From Pantanalinema sp. (GTDB taxonomy: Bacteria > Cyanobacteriota > Sericytochromatia > S15B-MN24 > UBA4093), in the NCBI GenBank assembly GCA_036704125.1, contig DATNQI010000045.1, forward strand, positions 1 to 40,689: a stretch of DNA of 40,689 nt. Reading direction: 5' to 3'. The position numbers and the translations under genes are program-made. Under the pieces are notes generated by a model, which searched no databases, had not been told where the DNA came from, and saw only the letters and a list, made by a program, of their open reading frames with translations. Below are positions 33,199 through 40,689 of the stretch, piece by piece. Numbering within the stretch: the stretch's first letter is position 1; each line of letters starts with the position of its first letter.

Positions 33199-36100
33199 AT
33201 GAGGCGAATGGTTGAGAACGGTCGTGCGATCGCCCGGCAGGACCGGTGGCGCCGCCTGGTGCCGGGGCTGCTCGTCGTGGCCTTGCTGATGCTCTCGCTG
33301 AGCGCCTGCCGTCTGCCCGGCGGCACCCCCGTGCTCGGCGCGGGGGCCGGTGCGCCGGCTGCCACCGGCGATGTCGCCCGCGAGGCGCCCCCGCTGTCGG
33401 GGCGGGCCTACTTTGCCAGGCGTGCCGCCCAGGCGTCCATGGACGACGTGGCCATCGGGGCGACCGTGTCCCTGATCAACACGGGGTCCAACACGACCGT
33501 CGCCACGGGCCTGACCGACGCCCAGGGCCGCTTCTCGATCGCCCTGCCGCGCGGCTTCGTCTTCGACAACACCGCCACCTACTACATCGAGGCCTACAAG
33601 GGCCTGAATGGCAACCAGCCGGGTCACGACGTCGCGCGGGTGCGCACCGTCGCCAAGCTGGTGAACGGCGCCTGGTTGACCCTCACCAACGGCGCCGCCG
33701 ACGGCGACGTCGTGGTGGGACCTGCCAGTACGGCCGTCGCCCTGGGGGCGGCCCTGCGCAAGGGGACGGCCACCCCGGTCGACTTTGACGCGCTCATCGG
33801 GAAGCTCTCGGGCAATGTCTTCTCGCCGGTCCCCAACCTCTCGGGGGCGGACTTCACCGCCCTTTTCACCATGGTCCAGGAGGGCCTCATCGAGAACCGC
33901 GACCCGGTCCAGACCATCGGGTACGACTCGATCGAGGGCGTTTTCGAGCGGGTCGACGTGGCACCCAGCCAGTTCGCGGTCGAAAGCATCAGCCCGACTT
34001 CGGGCGTCGTGGGCAGCACCGTGACGATCACCGGGCGCGGCTTCTCGAAAACGGCCAGCGACCACATCGTGCGCTTCAACGGGGTGCCCGCGGTCCCGGA
34101 GGCGTCCACCGAGACGACCCTCACGGTCCGGGTGCCGCCGGGGGGCACCTCGGGCACCACCACCGCCCAGCTCCGGGGGGTCATCACCCTGGGGCCGATC
34201 TTCACGGTGCAGGTGGTGGTCGATTCCTTCGCGCCCGCCTCGGCGGCGCCAGGGGCGAGCATCACCCTGACCGGGTCGGGCTTCGACCTGGCGGATCTGT
34301 CCAAGAACGCGGTGCGGTTCGCGGGCGGGGCAATGGGGACCGTGACGGCGGCCACGGCGACGACGCTGACGCTGACGGTGCCCTCGGGCGCGGTCAGCGG
34401 GCCCCTGAGCGCTTCGGTCTCGGGCAGCCAGACCGCGATCGCCACGCCCCTCACGGTGCCGGTGAGCGTGACGGGGCTCAACCCCTTCGTGGTCCGGCCG
34501 AGCGGGACCTTCACGGTCACGGGGACGGGCTTCGGCTCGAGCGTGGCGAGCGTGTCCGCGTCGGTGGCCGCTCAGGCGTGCCAGGTGCTCGCCGCGAGCC
34601 CCGCGAGCCTGACCCTGCGGGCGCCGGGCTCGGAAATGACGGGGGCCCTCTCGGTGACGGTGGAGGGCCAGACGGGGACCAGCGCCACGAACCTGCGGGT
34701 GTTCGTCGGCCTCTCGCCCGACGCGACCATCGCGAAGCTCGCGGGCTCGAGGCTCGCCCCCCCGGGGACGCTCGCGACCAACTGGGGCCTGTCCCCCAAC
34801 GGCGGAGTGACGTTCGACAGCAGCGGCAACTACTACTTCTGTGCGAGCAACGCCGTCTACAAGGTCGACACGGCGAACCGGCTCTCGATGGTGGCAGGCC
34901 AGTACGACGGCGGCTTCTCGGGGGACGGGGGGCCTGCGCTCAACGCCAAGCTGAACTCTCCCAACGACGTCGCGGTGGACGGCGAAGGCAACGTCTACAT
35001 CGCCGACGCGAACAACTACCGGGTCCGGAAGGTGGACGCCACGGGCGTCATCACCACCATCGCGGGCACCGGCACCAGCGGGTACTCGGGAGACGGCGGC
35101 TCGGCGCTCACCGCCCGGTTCAATTACTGTCCCAGCATCGAGGTCGACGGCGCCGGCAACCTGTACATCGCGGATGTCTTCAACTACCGTATCCGGCGGG
35201 TGGCTGCCAGCGGTATCGTCTCGACGGTGGTGGGCACCGGGGTGCAAGGCTGGTCCGGGGACGGAGGGGCCGCCACCGAGGCCAACATCGACTACCCTAT
35301 CGGCCTGGCCTTCGACGCCGCCGGGAACCTGTACTTCGCCGACTACACACGCCACGTCGTGCGGAGGGTGACGCCCGCGGGCGTCATCTCGACCGTCGCT
35401 GGCGCTGGCGGCGCCGGTTTCTGGGGAGACGGCGGCCTCGCGACCAGCGCCTACTTGAGATACCCGCGCGACGTCGCGGTGGATGCCGGGGGCAACCTCT
35501 ACATCGCCGATGCCGACAACCACCGCATCCGCAAGGTGACGCCCGACGGCACGATCACCACGATCGTGGGGACCGGCGGCAACGTTTACTCCGGGGACGG
35601 TGGGGCCGCCGTGAACGCGGGGATCCCGTACCCGAAGGGCGTGGCGCTCGATGTGAGCGGGAACCTCTACATCGCCCAGGACTATCGCGTCCGCAAGGTC
35701 GATCTTTCCGGCAACATCGCCACGGTGGTCGGGAACGGCAGCAGCACCTGCTCGGGGGACGGCGGTCCTGCGCTCAACGCCCAGTTGTATTCCCCCGCCG
35801 ACCTGAAGCTGGATGCGGCCGGTAACCTGTATGTGGCCGATACCAACAACAACCGCATTCGAAAGATCGATCCCGCCGGGATCATCACGACGGTCGCGGG
35901 GAATGGGGCCTCGGGCTTCGCGGGGGACTCGGGCCCCGCCGTCGATGCCAAGCTCAATTCCCCTTACGCCGTGGCGGTCGAGGCGGACGGCAGCCTCTAC
36001 ATCGCGGATACCTACAACAACCGGGTGCGCAAGGTGGCTCCCGACGGCACCATCTCGACGATCGCCGGCGACGGCACCAGCGGCTACGAGGGCGACGGCG

Positions 36101-36717
36101 CTGCCGCGGCGAGCGCCAAGATCGGCAACGTCTACGGCCTCGCCCTGGACGCGGCCGGCAACCTCTACCTGTCGGATTCCTCCTACAACGTCGTGCGCAG
36201 GGTGACGCCCGGCGGGGTCATCTCGACGGTGGTCGGCACGGGCACGGCCGCCTACGGCGGGGACGGGGGGCAAGCCGCCAACGCCCAGCTCAGGAATCCG
36301 AACGGCCTCGCCTTCGACGCGGCGGGCAACCTCTACATCGCGGACAACGGCAACCATCGGATCCGCAAGGTGACGCCCGGCGGCATCATCTCGACCGTCG
36401 CGGGCACCGGCATCAACGGTTTCACCGGGGACGGGGGCCCCGCGACCAGCGCGCGCATCTATTCGCCGACGGCCCTGTGCCTCGACTCGGCCGGCAATCT
36501 CTACTTTGCCGACGCAACCAACTACCGCATCCGGAAGGTGACGCCCGAGGGCATCATCAGCCCGGTCGCGGGCACAGGCGCCAGCGGGTATGCGGGCGAT
36601 GGCGCCGCCGCTCTGGGGGCTCAGCTCGGCTATCCGCGCGGCGTGGCGGTGAACAGCGCGGGCACTCGCCTCTACCTCGGCGACAACACCTATCACAGCC
36701 TCCGCGTGATCGAGTAA
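33199..36717 (+). CDS. Giant NHL-repeat/IPT-TIG lipoprotein, copy 1
   Basis: Predicted surface lipoprotein of 1172 residues. The signal segment ends in LSAC (Cys37) after a basic N terminus. Next comes a carboxypeptidase regulatory-like beta domain (about 68-150, ATVSLINTGSNTTVATGLTD). Three IPT/TIG domains start near 260, 340 and 423 (VESISPTSGVVGSTVTITGR, VVDSFAPASAAPGASITLTG, VTGLNPFVVRPSGTFTVTGT). From about 535 to the end are twelve roughly 56-residue repeats with GNLYIADxxNxRIRKV, then TTIAGTGxxGYSGDGG; six blades make a typical NHL propeller, so two propellers are likely. GGAGGAG precedes ATG 33199. It is followed after 12 bases by its paralog. Binding of polysaccharide, peptide or protein partners is likely; no catalytic site is seen. 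Confidence 0.9.
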   Translation: MRRMVENGRAIARQDRWRRLVPGLLVVALLMLSLSACRLPGGTPVLGAGAGAPAATGDVAREAPPLSGRAYFARRAAQASMDDVAIGATVSLINTGSNTTVATGLTDAQGRFSIALPRGFVFDNTATYYIEAYKGLNGNQPGHDVARVRTVAKLVNGAWLTLTNGAADGDVVVGPASTAVALGAALRKGTATPVDFDALIGKLSGNVFSPVPNLSGADFTALFTMVQEGLIENRDPVQTIGYDSIEGVFERVDVAPSQFAVESISPTSGVVGSTVTITGRGFSKTASDHIVRFNGVPAVPEASTETTLTVRVPPGGTSGTTTAQLRGVITLGPIFTVQVVVDSFAPASAAPGASITLTGSGFDLADLSKNAVRFAGGAMGTVTAATATTLTLTVPSGAVSGPLSASVSGSQTAIATPLTVPVSVTGLNPFVVRPSGTFTVTGTGFGSSVASVSASVAAQACQVLAASPASLTLRAPGSEMTGALSVTVEGQTGTSATNLRVFVGLSPDATIAKLAGSRLAPPGTLATNWGLSPNGGVTFDSSGNYYFCASNAVYKVDTANRLSMVAGQYDGGFSGDGGPALNAKLNSPNDVAVDGEGNVYIADANNYRVRKVDATGVITTIAGTGTSGYSGDGGSALTARFNYCPSIEVDGAGNLYIADVFNYRIRRVAASGIVSTVVGTGVQGWSGDGGAATEANIDYPIGLAFDAAGNLYFADYTRHVVRRVTPAGVISTVAGAGGAGFWGDGGLATSAYLRYPRDVAVDAGGNLYIADADNHRIRKVTPDGTITTIVGTGGNVYSGDGGAAVNAGIPYPKGVALDVSGNLYIAQDYRVRKVDLSGNIATVVGNGSSTCSGDGGPALNAQLYSPADLKLDAAGNLYVADTNNNRIRKIDPAGIITTVAGNGASGFAGDSGPAVDAKLNSPYAVAVEADGSLYIADTYNNRVRKVAPDGTISTIAGDGTSGYEGDGAAAASAKIGNVYGLALDAAGNLYLSDSSYNVVRRVTPGGVISTVVGTGTAAYGGDGGQAANAQLRNPNGLAFDAAGNLYIADNGNHRIRKVTPGGIISTVAGTGINGFTGDGGPATSARIYSPTALCLDSAGNLYFADATNYRIRKVTPEGIISPVAGTGASGYAGDGAAALGAQLGYPRGVAVNSAGTRLYLGDNTYHSLRVIE
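34798..36714 (+). repeat. Twelve tandem NHL coding repeats, copy 1
   Basis: Repeats of about 168 bases encode the GNxYxADxxNxRxRKV core and the SGDGGPA turn. Repeat 1 (GNYYFCASNAVYKVD) and repeat 12 (TRLYLGDNTYHSLRVIE) are the most diverged, as expected for end blades; repeat 6 is short around its AQDYRVRKVD core. Confidence 0.9.
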
Positions 36718-36729
36718 GGGGATGGACCC

Positions 36730-39700
36730 ATGCGACGACTGATTGCGATGCTCCTGTCGGGCCTGCTCGTGGCGGGCTGCCGGCTTCCGGCTGCGGGTCC
36801 CTTCGCGTCCACCTCGCCGGTGGGGGGGCATGCCGGGGTCGCGGCCCCCGACGAGGCGCCCGCCGTCCTGGAAGGGCGGGTCTGGTTCGCCGCGCGCCGA
36901 GCGCAGGCGACGATCGAGGACGTGGCGGTCGCCGCCACCGTCTCGCTCATCAACACGGCGACCAGCCTGACCATCTCGACCGGCCTCACCGATGAGCAGG
37001 GGCGCTTCCGCATCACCATGCCCAAGGAGTTCCGGGCCGACGCCACGGCCACCTACTACCTGGAGGCCTGCAAGGGGCTCAACAACAATCAACCGGGCTC
37101 TGCCATGGCGCGAGTGCGAACCGTCGTGAAGTACGCCAACGGCGGCTGGGTGAGTCTCTCCAGCGCGGCGCCCAACGCCCCGATCGTCGTGAGCCCCGCG
37201 ACCACGGCGATCGCCCTGGGGGCCGCCCTTCGCAACGGCACCGACGACGATGTCGAGATCGGCGACCTGATCGGCAAGCTCTCGGAGAGCGGCTTCACTC
37301 CGGTGCCCAACCTTTCGGCGGCCGACTTCAACGCCCTGGTCGGCATCGTGAGCCAGGTGCTGGCGGACGAGAAGGACCCGGTGCGCTTCACTGGCCTGGA
37401 CACCACGAGCGGCACCTGGAAGCCGCTCGAGCGCTATGCGCCGCTGCTCGAGGTGACGGGGGTGAGCCCGACCACGGGCGTCGTGGGCAGCACGGCCACG
37501 TTCACGGGCACGTCGTTCAGCATCACGCCCTCGAACAACGTGGTGCGCTTCAACGGCACCCCCGCCGCCGCCGACCAATCGACGGGCACCACCCTGTCGG
37601 TGCGGGTGCCGCAAGGCGCCTCGTCCGGCGAGACCACCGTCCAGGTCGGGAACATCATCACCATGGGGCCGATCTTCACGGTGCCGGTGCTCGTCGATTC
37701 GTTCGCGCCCGCCTCGGCGGCCCCCGGCTCGAGCATCACCCTGACGGGGTCGGGCTTCGACATGGCGGTGCTCTCGAACAACGCCGTGCGGTTCGCGGGC
37801 AACGCCATGGGGACGGTGACGGCGGCGACGGACACGACGCTGACGGTGACGGTGCCCTCGGGGGCGGTGAGCGGGCCCCTCGGCGTCTCGGTGTCCGGCA
37901 CCTCGACCGCGCCCGCGAGCCCGCTCGTGGTGCCGGTGAGCGTGACGGGGTTCACCCCGCCCGTGGTGAAGCCGAGCGGGACCTTCACGGTCACGGGGAA
38001 GGGCTTCGGTTCGGTGGCCGCGAGCGTCTCGGCGTCGGTGGCCGGGCAGGCGTGCCAGGTGCTCGCCGCGAGCCCCGTGAGCCTGACGCTGCGCGCCCCC
38101 GGCTCGGAAATGGTGGGGGCCCTCTCGGTGACGGTCGAGGGTCAGACGGGGACGAGCGCGACGAACCTGCGGGTGTTCGTCGGCCTCGCGGCCGATGCCA
38201 CCATCCAGACCGTCGCGGGCGGCGCCAAGCTTCCGCCCGCCGGCATCGAGGGGACCGCGTGGGGCCTCGAGTCGGTCAAGGGCATGGTCCACGATCCCCT
38301 GGGCAACGCCTATTTCTGTAGCGGGAACGCCGTCTTCAAGCTCAGCTCGACCAACCAGCTCTCGGTCGTGGCGGGGACCAATGTCTACGGCTATTCCGGG
38401 GACGGCGGCCTCGCGACCGCCGCCCAGCTCAACGATCCGTGGGGCCTCGCGCTCGACTCGGCGGGGAACCTCTACATCGCGGATACGTCGAACCATCGCA
38501 TCCGCAAGGTGGATGCCGCGGGCATCATCACCACGGTCGCGGGCTGCGGCACCAGCGGGTTCTCGGGCGACGGGGACGCCGCGAGCGCCGCCAAGCTAGA
38601 TGCTCCCTCGGACGTTGCGGTGGATGCCGCCGGAAACCTGTACATCGCCGACACCTATAACTACTGCGTTCGCAAGGTCGATGCCGGCGGGCTCATCTCG
38701 ACCGTCGCGGGGCACGGCGATTCCTACGGCTTCCCGAACGACGGGGTCCCGGCCGTCGATGGCTACCTCGGCAACAACGTCCGCGGGGTGGAGGTGGACG
38801 CGGCGGGCAACCTCTACATCGCTGATGCCCGCTACGACCGGATCATGAAGGTGGATGCCGGCGGCATGATGACCGCCTACGCGGGCACCGGTACGACCGG
38901 CTACACGGGAGACGGAGGCGCCGCGACCAGCGCGACCCTCAACACTCCGTACGGCCTGAATATGGACGCAGCGGGCAACCTGTACATCGCCGAGTATGGC
39001 AACCACTGCGTCCGCAAGGTGACGCCGGGAGGCACCATCTCCACGGTCGCGGGGACAGGCGCGTACGGTTTCTCGGGGGATGGGGCGCAGGCCAGCGAGT
39101 CCAAGCTCAATTCCCCCAACGCCGTCTCGGTGGATCCCACCGGCAAGCTCTTCATCGCGGATTACAGCAACTACCGACTCCGCCAGGTGGATGCGAGCGG
39201 GGTGATCTCGACCATCGCGGGGAATGGCCTCTACAGCTACGGTGGGGACGGCTACCAGGCGACCAGCGCGAAGATGGGCGGGCCCAGCGATGTGGCCTTC
39301 GACGCGGCGGGCAACATGTACGTCACCGAGCTCTCCAACTACTGCGTGCGGAAGGTGACGCCGGGGGGCCTCATCTCTCGGGTCGTCGGGACGGGGGTCG
39401 CGGGGTACGCGGGTGACGGCGGCCCGGCGAACATGGCCCAGCTCTCGGGCGCCTCCAGCCTCGCCTTCGACGCGGCGGGCAACCTCTACATCTCGGACTC
39501 CAACAACCACCGGATCCGGAAGGTGGACGCGAGCGGGACCATCTCTACCGTCGTGGGCACCGGCACCTTCGGCTACGGCGGGGACGGCGGCCCTGCCGTC
39601 GATGCCCAGGTCGCATATCCGCGAGGGCTCACCTTCGACAAGGCGGGCAACCTCTACTTCGCGGACACCAACAACCACCGGATCCGGAAGGTCGACACCT

Positions 39701-40212
39701 CAGGCAACATCTCGACCGTCGCCGGCACCGGCGTCGCGGGGGGAACGGGGGACGGCTTCCAGGCCACCAGCGCTCAGTTGCGGAATCCGATGGACGTGGC
39801 CTTCGATTCGGCGGGCAATCTCTACATCGTGGATGCCAACAACCACTGGATCCGGAAGGTCGACGGCAGCGGCGTCATCTCGACCTTCGCCGGCAGTTCG
39901 ATGGGCATCTCGGGGGATGGGGGGCCGGCGATCGAGGCCCAGCTGAGGGCCCCCCGGAGCCTGGCCATCGACGTCGCGGACAACGTGTACATCCTGGATG
40001 GTGGGAACCGCCGGGTTCGCATGGTGGATCGCCTGGGGGTGATCACCACCGTCGTCGGGGGCGGGGCGGGCGGAGACGGCGGGCTGGCCACCGCGGCACA
40101 GCTGCTGATAGCGATTCCCGCCACGCAGCCGGCTGGGCTCGCGATCGACCCCACGGGCCGGGTGCTCTACGTGGCCGAAACCCAGGGGCCCAGGATCCGC
40201 AAGATCCAGTGA
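36730..40212 (+). CDS. Giant NHL-repeat/IPT-TIG lipoprotein, copy 2
   Basis: Predicted surface lipoprotein of 1160 residues, tandem paralog of the preceding gene with the same plan: lipobox LVAGC (Cys17), regulatory-like beta domain (about 55-135), three IPT/TIG domains from about 239, 320 and 405, and twelve NHL-type repeats from about 515 (GNLYIADTSNHRIRKVD and relatives). The stretch coding for TIG domains 2-3 (about 37690-38190) is nearly identical at the DNA level to the same part of copy 1, while the propeller repeats have diverged. AAGGGG lies upstream of ATG 36730, 12 bases after the first gene. Cys residues occur in some blades (NYCVRKV). Different propellers on one scaffold suggest different ligands (inference). 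Confidence 0.9.
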   Translation: MRRLIAMLLSGLLVAGCRLPAAGPFASTSPVGGHAGVAAPDEAPAVLEGRVWFAARRAQATIEDVAVAATVSLINTATSLTISTGLTDEQGRFRITMPKEFRADATATYYLEACKGLNNNQPGSAMARVRTVVKYANGGWVSLSSAAPNAPIVVSPATTAIALGAALRNGTDDDVEIGDLIGKLSESGFTPVPNLSAADFNALVGIVSQVLADEKDPVRFTGLDTTSGTWKPLERYAPLLEVTGVSPTTGVVGSTATFTGTSFSITPSNNVVRFNGTPAAADQSTGTTLSVRVPQGASSGETTVQVGNIITMGPIFTVPVLVDSFAPASAAPGSSITLTGSGFDMAVLSNNAVRFAGNAMGTVTAATDTTLTVTVPSGAVSGPLGVSVSGTSTAPASPLVVPVSVTGFTPPVVKPSGTFTVTGKGFGSVAASVSASVAGQACQVLAASPVSLTLRAPGSEMVGALSVTVEGQTGTSATNLRVFVGLAADATIQTVAGGAKLPPAGIEGTAWGLESVKGMVHDPLGNAYFCSGNAVFKLSSTNQLSVVAGTNVYGYSGDGGLATAAQLNDPWGLALDSAGNLYIADTSNHRIRKVDAAGIITTVAGCGTSGFSGDGDAASAAKLDAPSDVAVDAAGNLYIADTYNYCVRKVDAGGLISTVAGHGDSYGFPNDGVPAVDGYLGNNVRGVEVDAAGNLYIADARYDRIMKVDAGGMMTAYAGTGTTGYTGDGGAATSATLNTPYGLNMDAAGNLYIAEYGNHCVRKVTPGGTISTVAGTGAYGFSGDGAQASESKLNSPNAVSVDPTGKLFIADYSNYRLRQVDASGVISTIAGNGLYSYGGDGYQATSAKMGGPSDVAFDAAGNMYVTELSNYCVRKVTPGGLISRVVGTGVAGYAGDGGPANMAQLSGASSLAFDAAGNLYISDSNNHRIRKVDASGTISTVVGTGTFGYGGDGGPAVDAQVAYPRGLTFDKAGNLYFADTNNHRIRKVDTSGNISTVAGTGVAGGTGDGFQATSAQLRNPMDVAFDSAGNLYIVDANNHWIRKVDGSGVISTFAGSSMGISGDGGPAIEAQLRAPRSLAIDVADNVYILDGGNRRVRMVDRLGVITTVVGGGAGGDGGLATAAQLLIAIPATQPAGLAIDPTGRVLYVAETQGPRIRKIQ
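38279..40209 (+). repeat. Twelve tandem NHL coding repeats, copy 2
   Basis: Same unit as in copy 1, about 168 bases, with its own variants such as YNYCVRKV, YGNHCVRKV and SNYCVRKV. The first (GNAYFCSGNAVFKLS) and last (RVLYVAETQGPRIRKIQ) are end-blade types matching those of copy 1. Confidence 0.9.
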
Positions 40213-40216
40213 CCCG

Positions 40217-40245
40217 GAGGGGGGCGTCGCCGACGCCCCCCTCTT
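40217..40245. terminator. Bidirectional terminator after the NHL operon
   Basis: GAGGGGGGCGTC and its exact complement form a 12-base stem around GCC, followed by TTCGC. It lies between the NHL gene and the convergent IMPDH/GMPR-family gene. Confidence 0.75.
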
Positions 40246-40253
40246 CGCACGGG

Positions 40254-40689
40254 TCACAGGAAGATCGAGCTCTGGTGCGGGATGTGCCCGCTGCGGCTGG
40301 CCGCGTGCGGCCGGCTCTCGGCCATGCTCGCCTGGGTGACCTTGACCAGCTCGATAGTCTGCTGGTGCAGGTCCTCCAGCGAGCGCGAGTTGCAGTAGCT
40401 GAGGCCCGAGCGGATGCCGCCCTCGAGCTCGTGGACCAGGGGCGCGACCGAGCCCTTGTAGGGGGTCAGGGTCGAGATGCCCTCGGGGGTGCGATCGCTG
40501 CCGACCTTGGCCTGGGCGCCCGCCGAGGCCATGCCGCGGTACATCTTGTAGCTCTGGCCGTTCTCGGTGATGACCTCGCCCGGGGCCTCGTCGGTGCCCG
40601 CGAACAGGCTGCCTATCATGACGCTGTCGGCGCCGGCGACCAGCGCCTTGACGATGTCGCCCGAGTTGCGGATGCCGCCGTCGGCGATG
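40254..40689 (-). CDS. IMP dehydrogenase/GMP reductase family, C-terminal part
   Basis: The 3' part of a gene whose start lies beyond the right edge. The visible 145 residues begin [20 protein letters not shown] and continue [15 protein letters not shown], the phosphate-binding and following helix of the IMPDH/GMPR TIM barrel. [13 protein letters not shown] and [20 protein letters not shown] follow, ending in a helical tail. The active-site Cys loop lies outside the window. YRGMASAGA and the final ESRPH-like segment favour IMP dehydrogenase (guanine synthesis, cytosolic), but GMP reductase cannot be excluded without the N-terminal part. Confidence 0.85.
   Translation of the reverse strand, partial: IADGGIRNSGDIVKALVAGADSVMIGSLFAGTDEAPGEVITENGQSYKMYRGMASAGAQAKVGSDRTPEGISTLTPYKGSVAPLVHELEGGIRSGLSYCNSRSLEDLHQQTIELVKVTQASMAESRPHAASRSGHIPHQSSIFL

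Noticed and set aside
33037-38496. Minus-strand open frame of about 1819 codons opposite the NHL genes
   Set aside because: It is a shadow of GC-rich, repetitive coding sequence: highly Arg/Gly/Asp/His-rich, without a domain, and opposite two well supported genes.
34798-40209. Periodic repeats resembling a CRISPR or minisatellite array
   Set aside because: The period is about 168 bases, the frame stays open and the units encode NHL blades with conserved residues and variable codons.

Overview
The window is GC-rich bacterial DNA with strong codon bias toward G/C at third positions, AGGAG-type ribosome binding sites, some TTG/GTG starts, and many lipoprotein signal peptides. Both rubrerythrin-type peroxide defence and PerR-like operators are present. 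This fits a high-GC bacterium, probably with two membranes, that handles oxygen. The lineage cannot be fixed from this window; a deep-branching group such as the non-photosynthetic relatives of cyanobacteria is possible, but that is a guess. There is no prophage, intact insertion sequence or CRISPR array.

Layout. 1-1.8 kb: a TetR regulator and an SDR oxidoreductase with a perfect palindromic operator, then a possible IS21 IstB-like remnant. 1.9-5.4 kb: deoC followed by a two-domain ALDH16-type aldehyde dehydrogenase, a deoxyribose-catabolism pair. 5.4-8.6 kb: a small Cys-pair protein, a decayed tRNA-Arg copy, a MOSC protein and glnS. 8.7-9.3 kb: an uncharacterised small membrane protein read from a leader that carries the conserved elements of a yybP-ykoY (manganese) riboswitch. 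9.4-11.4 kb: a PepSY-like lipoprotein and a subtilase lipoprotein in one operon. 11.5-13.2 kb: tRNA-Arg(ACG), an EamA transporter and a DUF3465 lipoprotein. 13.2-16.3 kb: a CNNM/CorC-type membrane protein and a bacterial Ro60 (Rsr) protein, with hairpins upstream of the latter.

16.3-17.4 kb: a rubrerythrin lacking its rubredoxin domain, plus a free-standing rubredoxin in which one iron-ligand Cys is Asp, controlled by two PerR-type operators around a terminator, and a YkgJ-type Cys-cluster protein. 17.5-18.9 kb: an NHL-like lipoprotein and a cupredoxin-like lipoprotein. 19.0-25.7 kb: a four-gene leftward run of OPT transporter, HD phosphohydrolase, DUF445 protein and an unusual J-domain protein with an HTH-like N terminus and seven AYERGR repeats. 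25.9-28.0 kb: a rhodanese lipoprotein and class I fumarase.

28.1-40.2 kb: a large ATPase/TPR/BTAD regulator followed by four lipoproteins. The last two are about 1,160-residue tandem paralogs, each with a regulatory-type beta domain, three IPT/TIG domains and twelve roughly 56-residue NHL repeats. The right edge cuts an IMP dehydrogenase/GMP reductase family gene. The strongest leads are the riboswitch-controlled membrane protein, the rubrerythrin/variant rubredoxin unit, the repeat-bearing J-domain protein and the regulator-lipoprotein-propeller locus.
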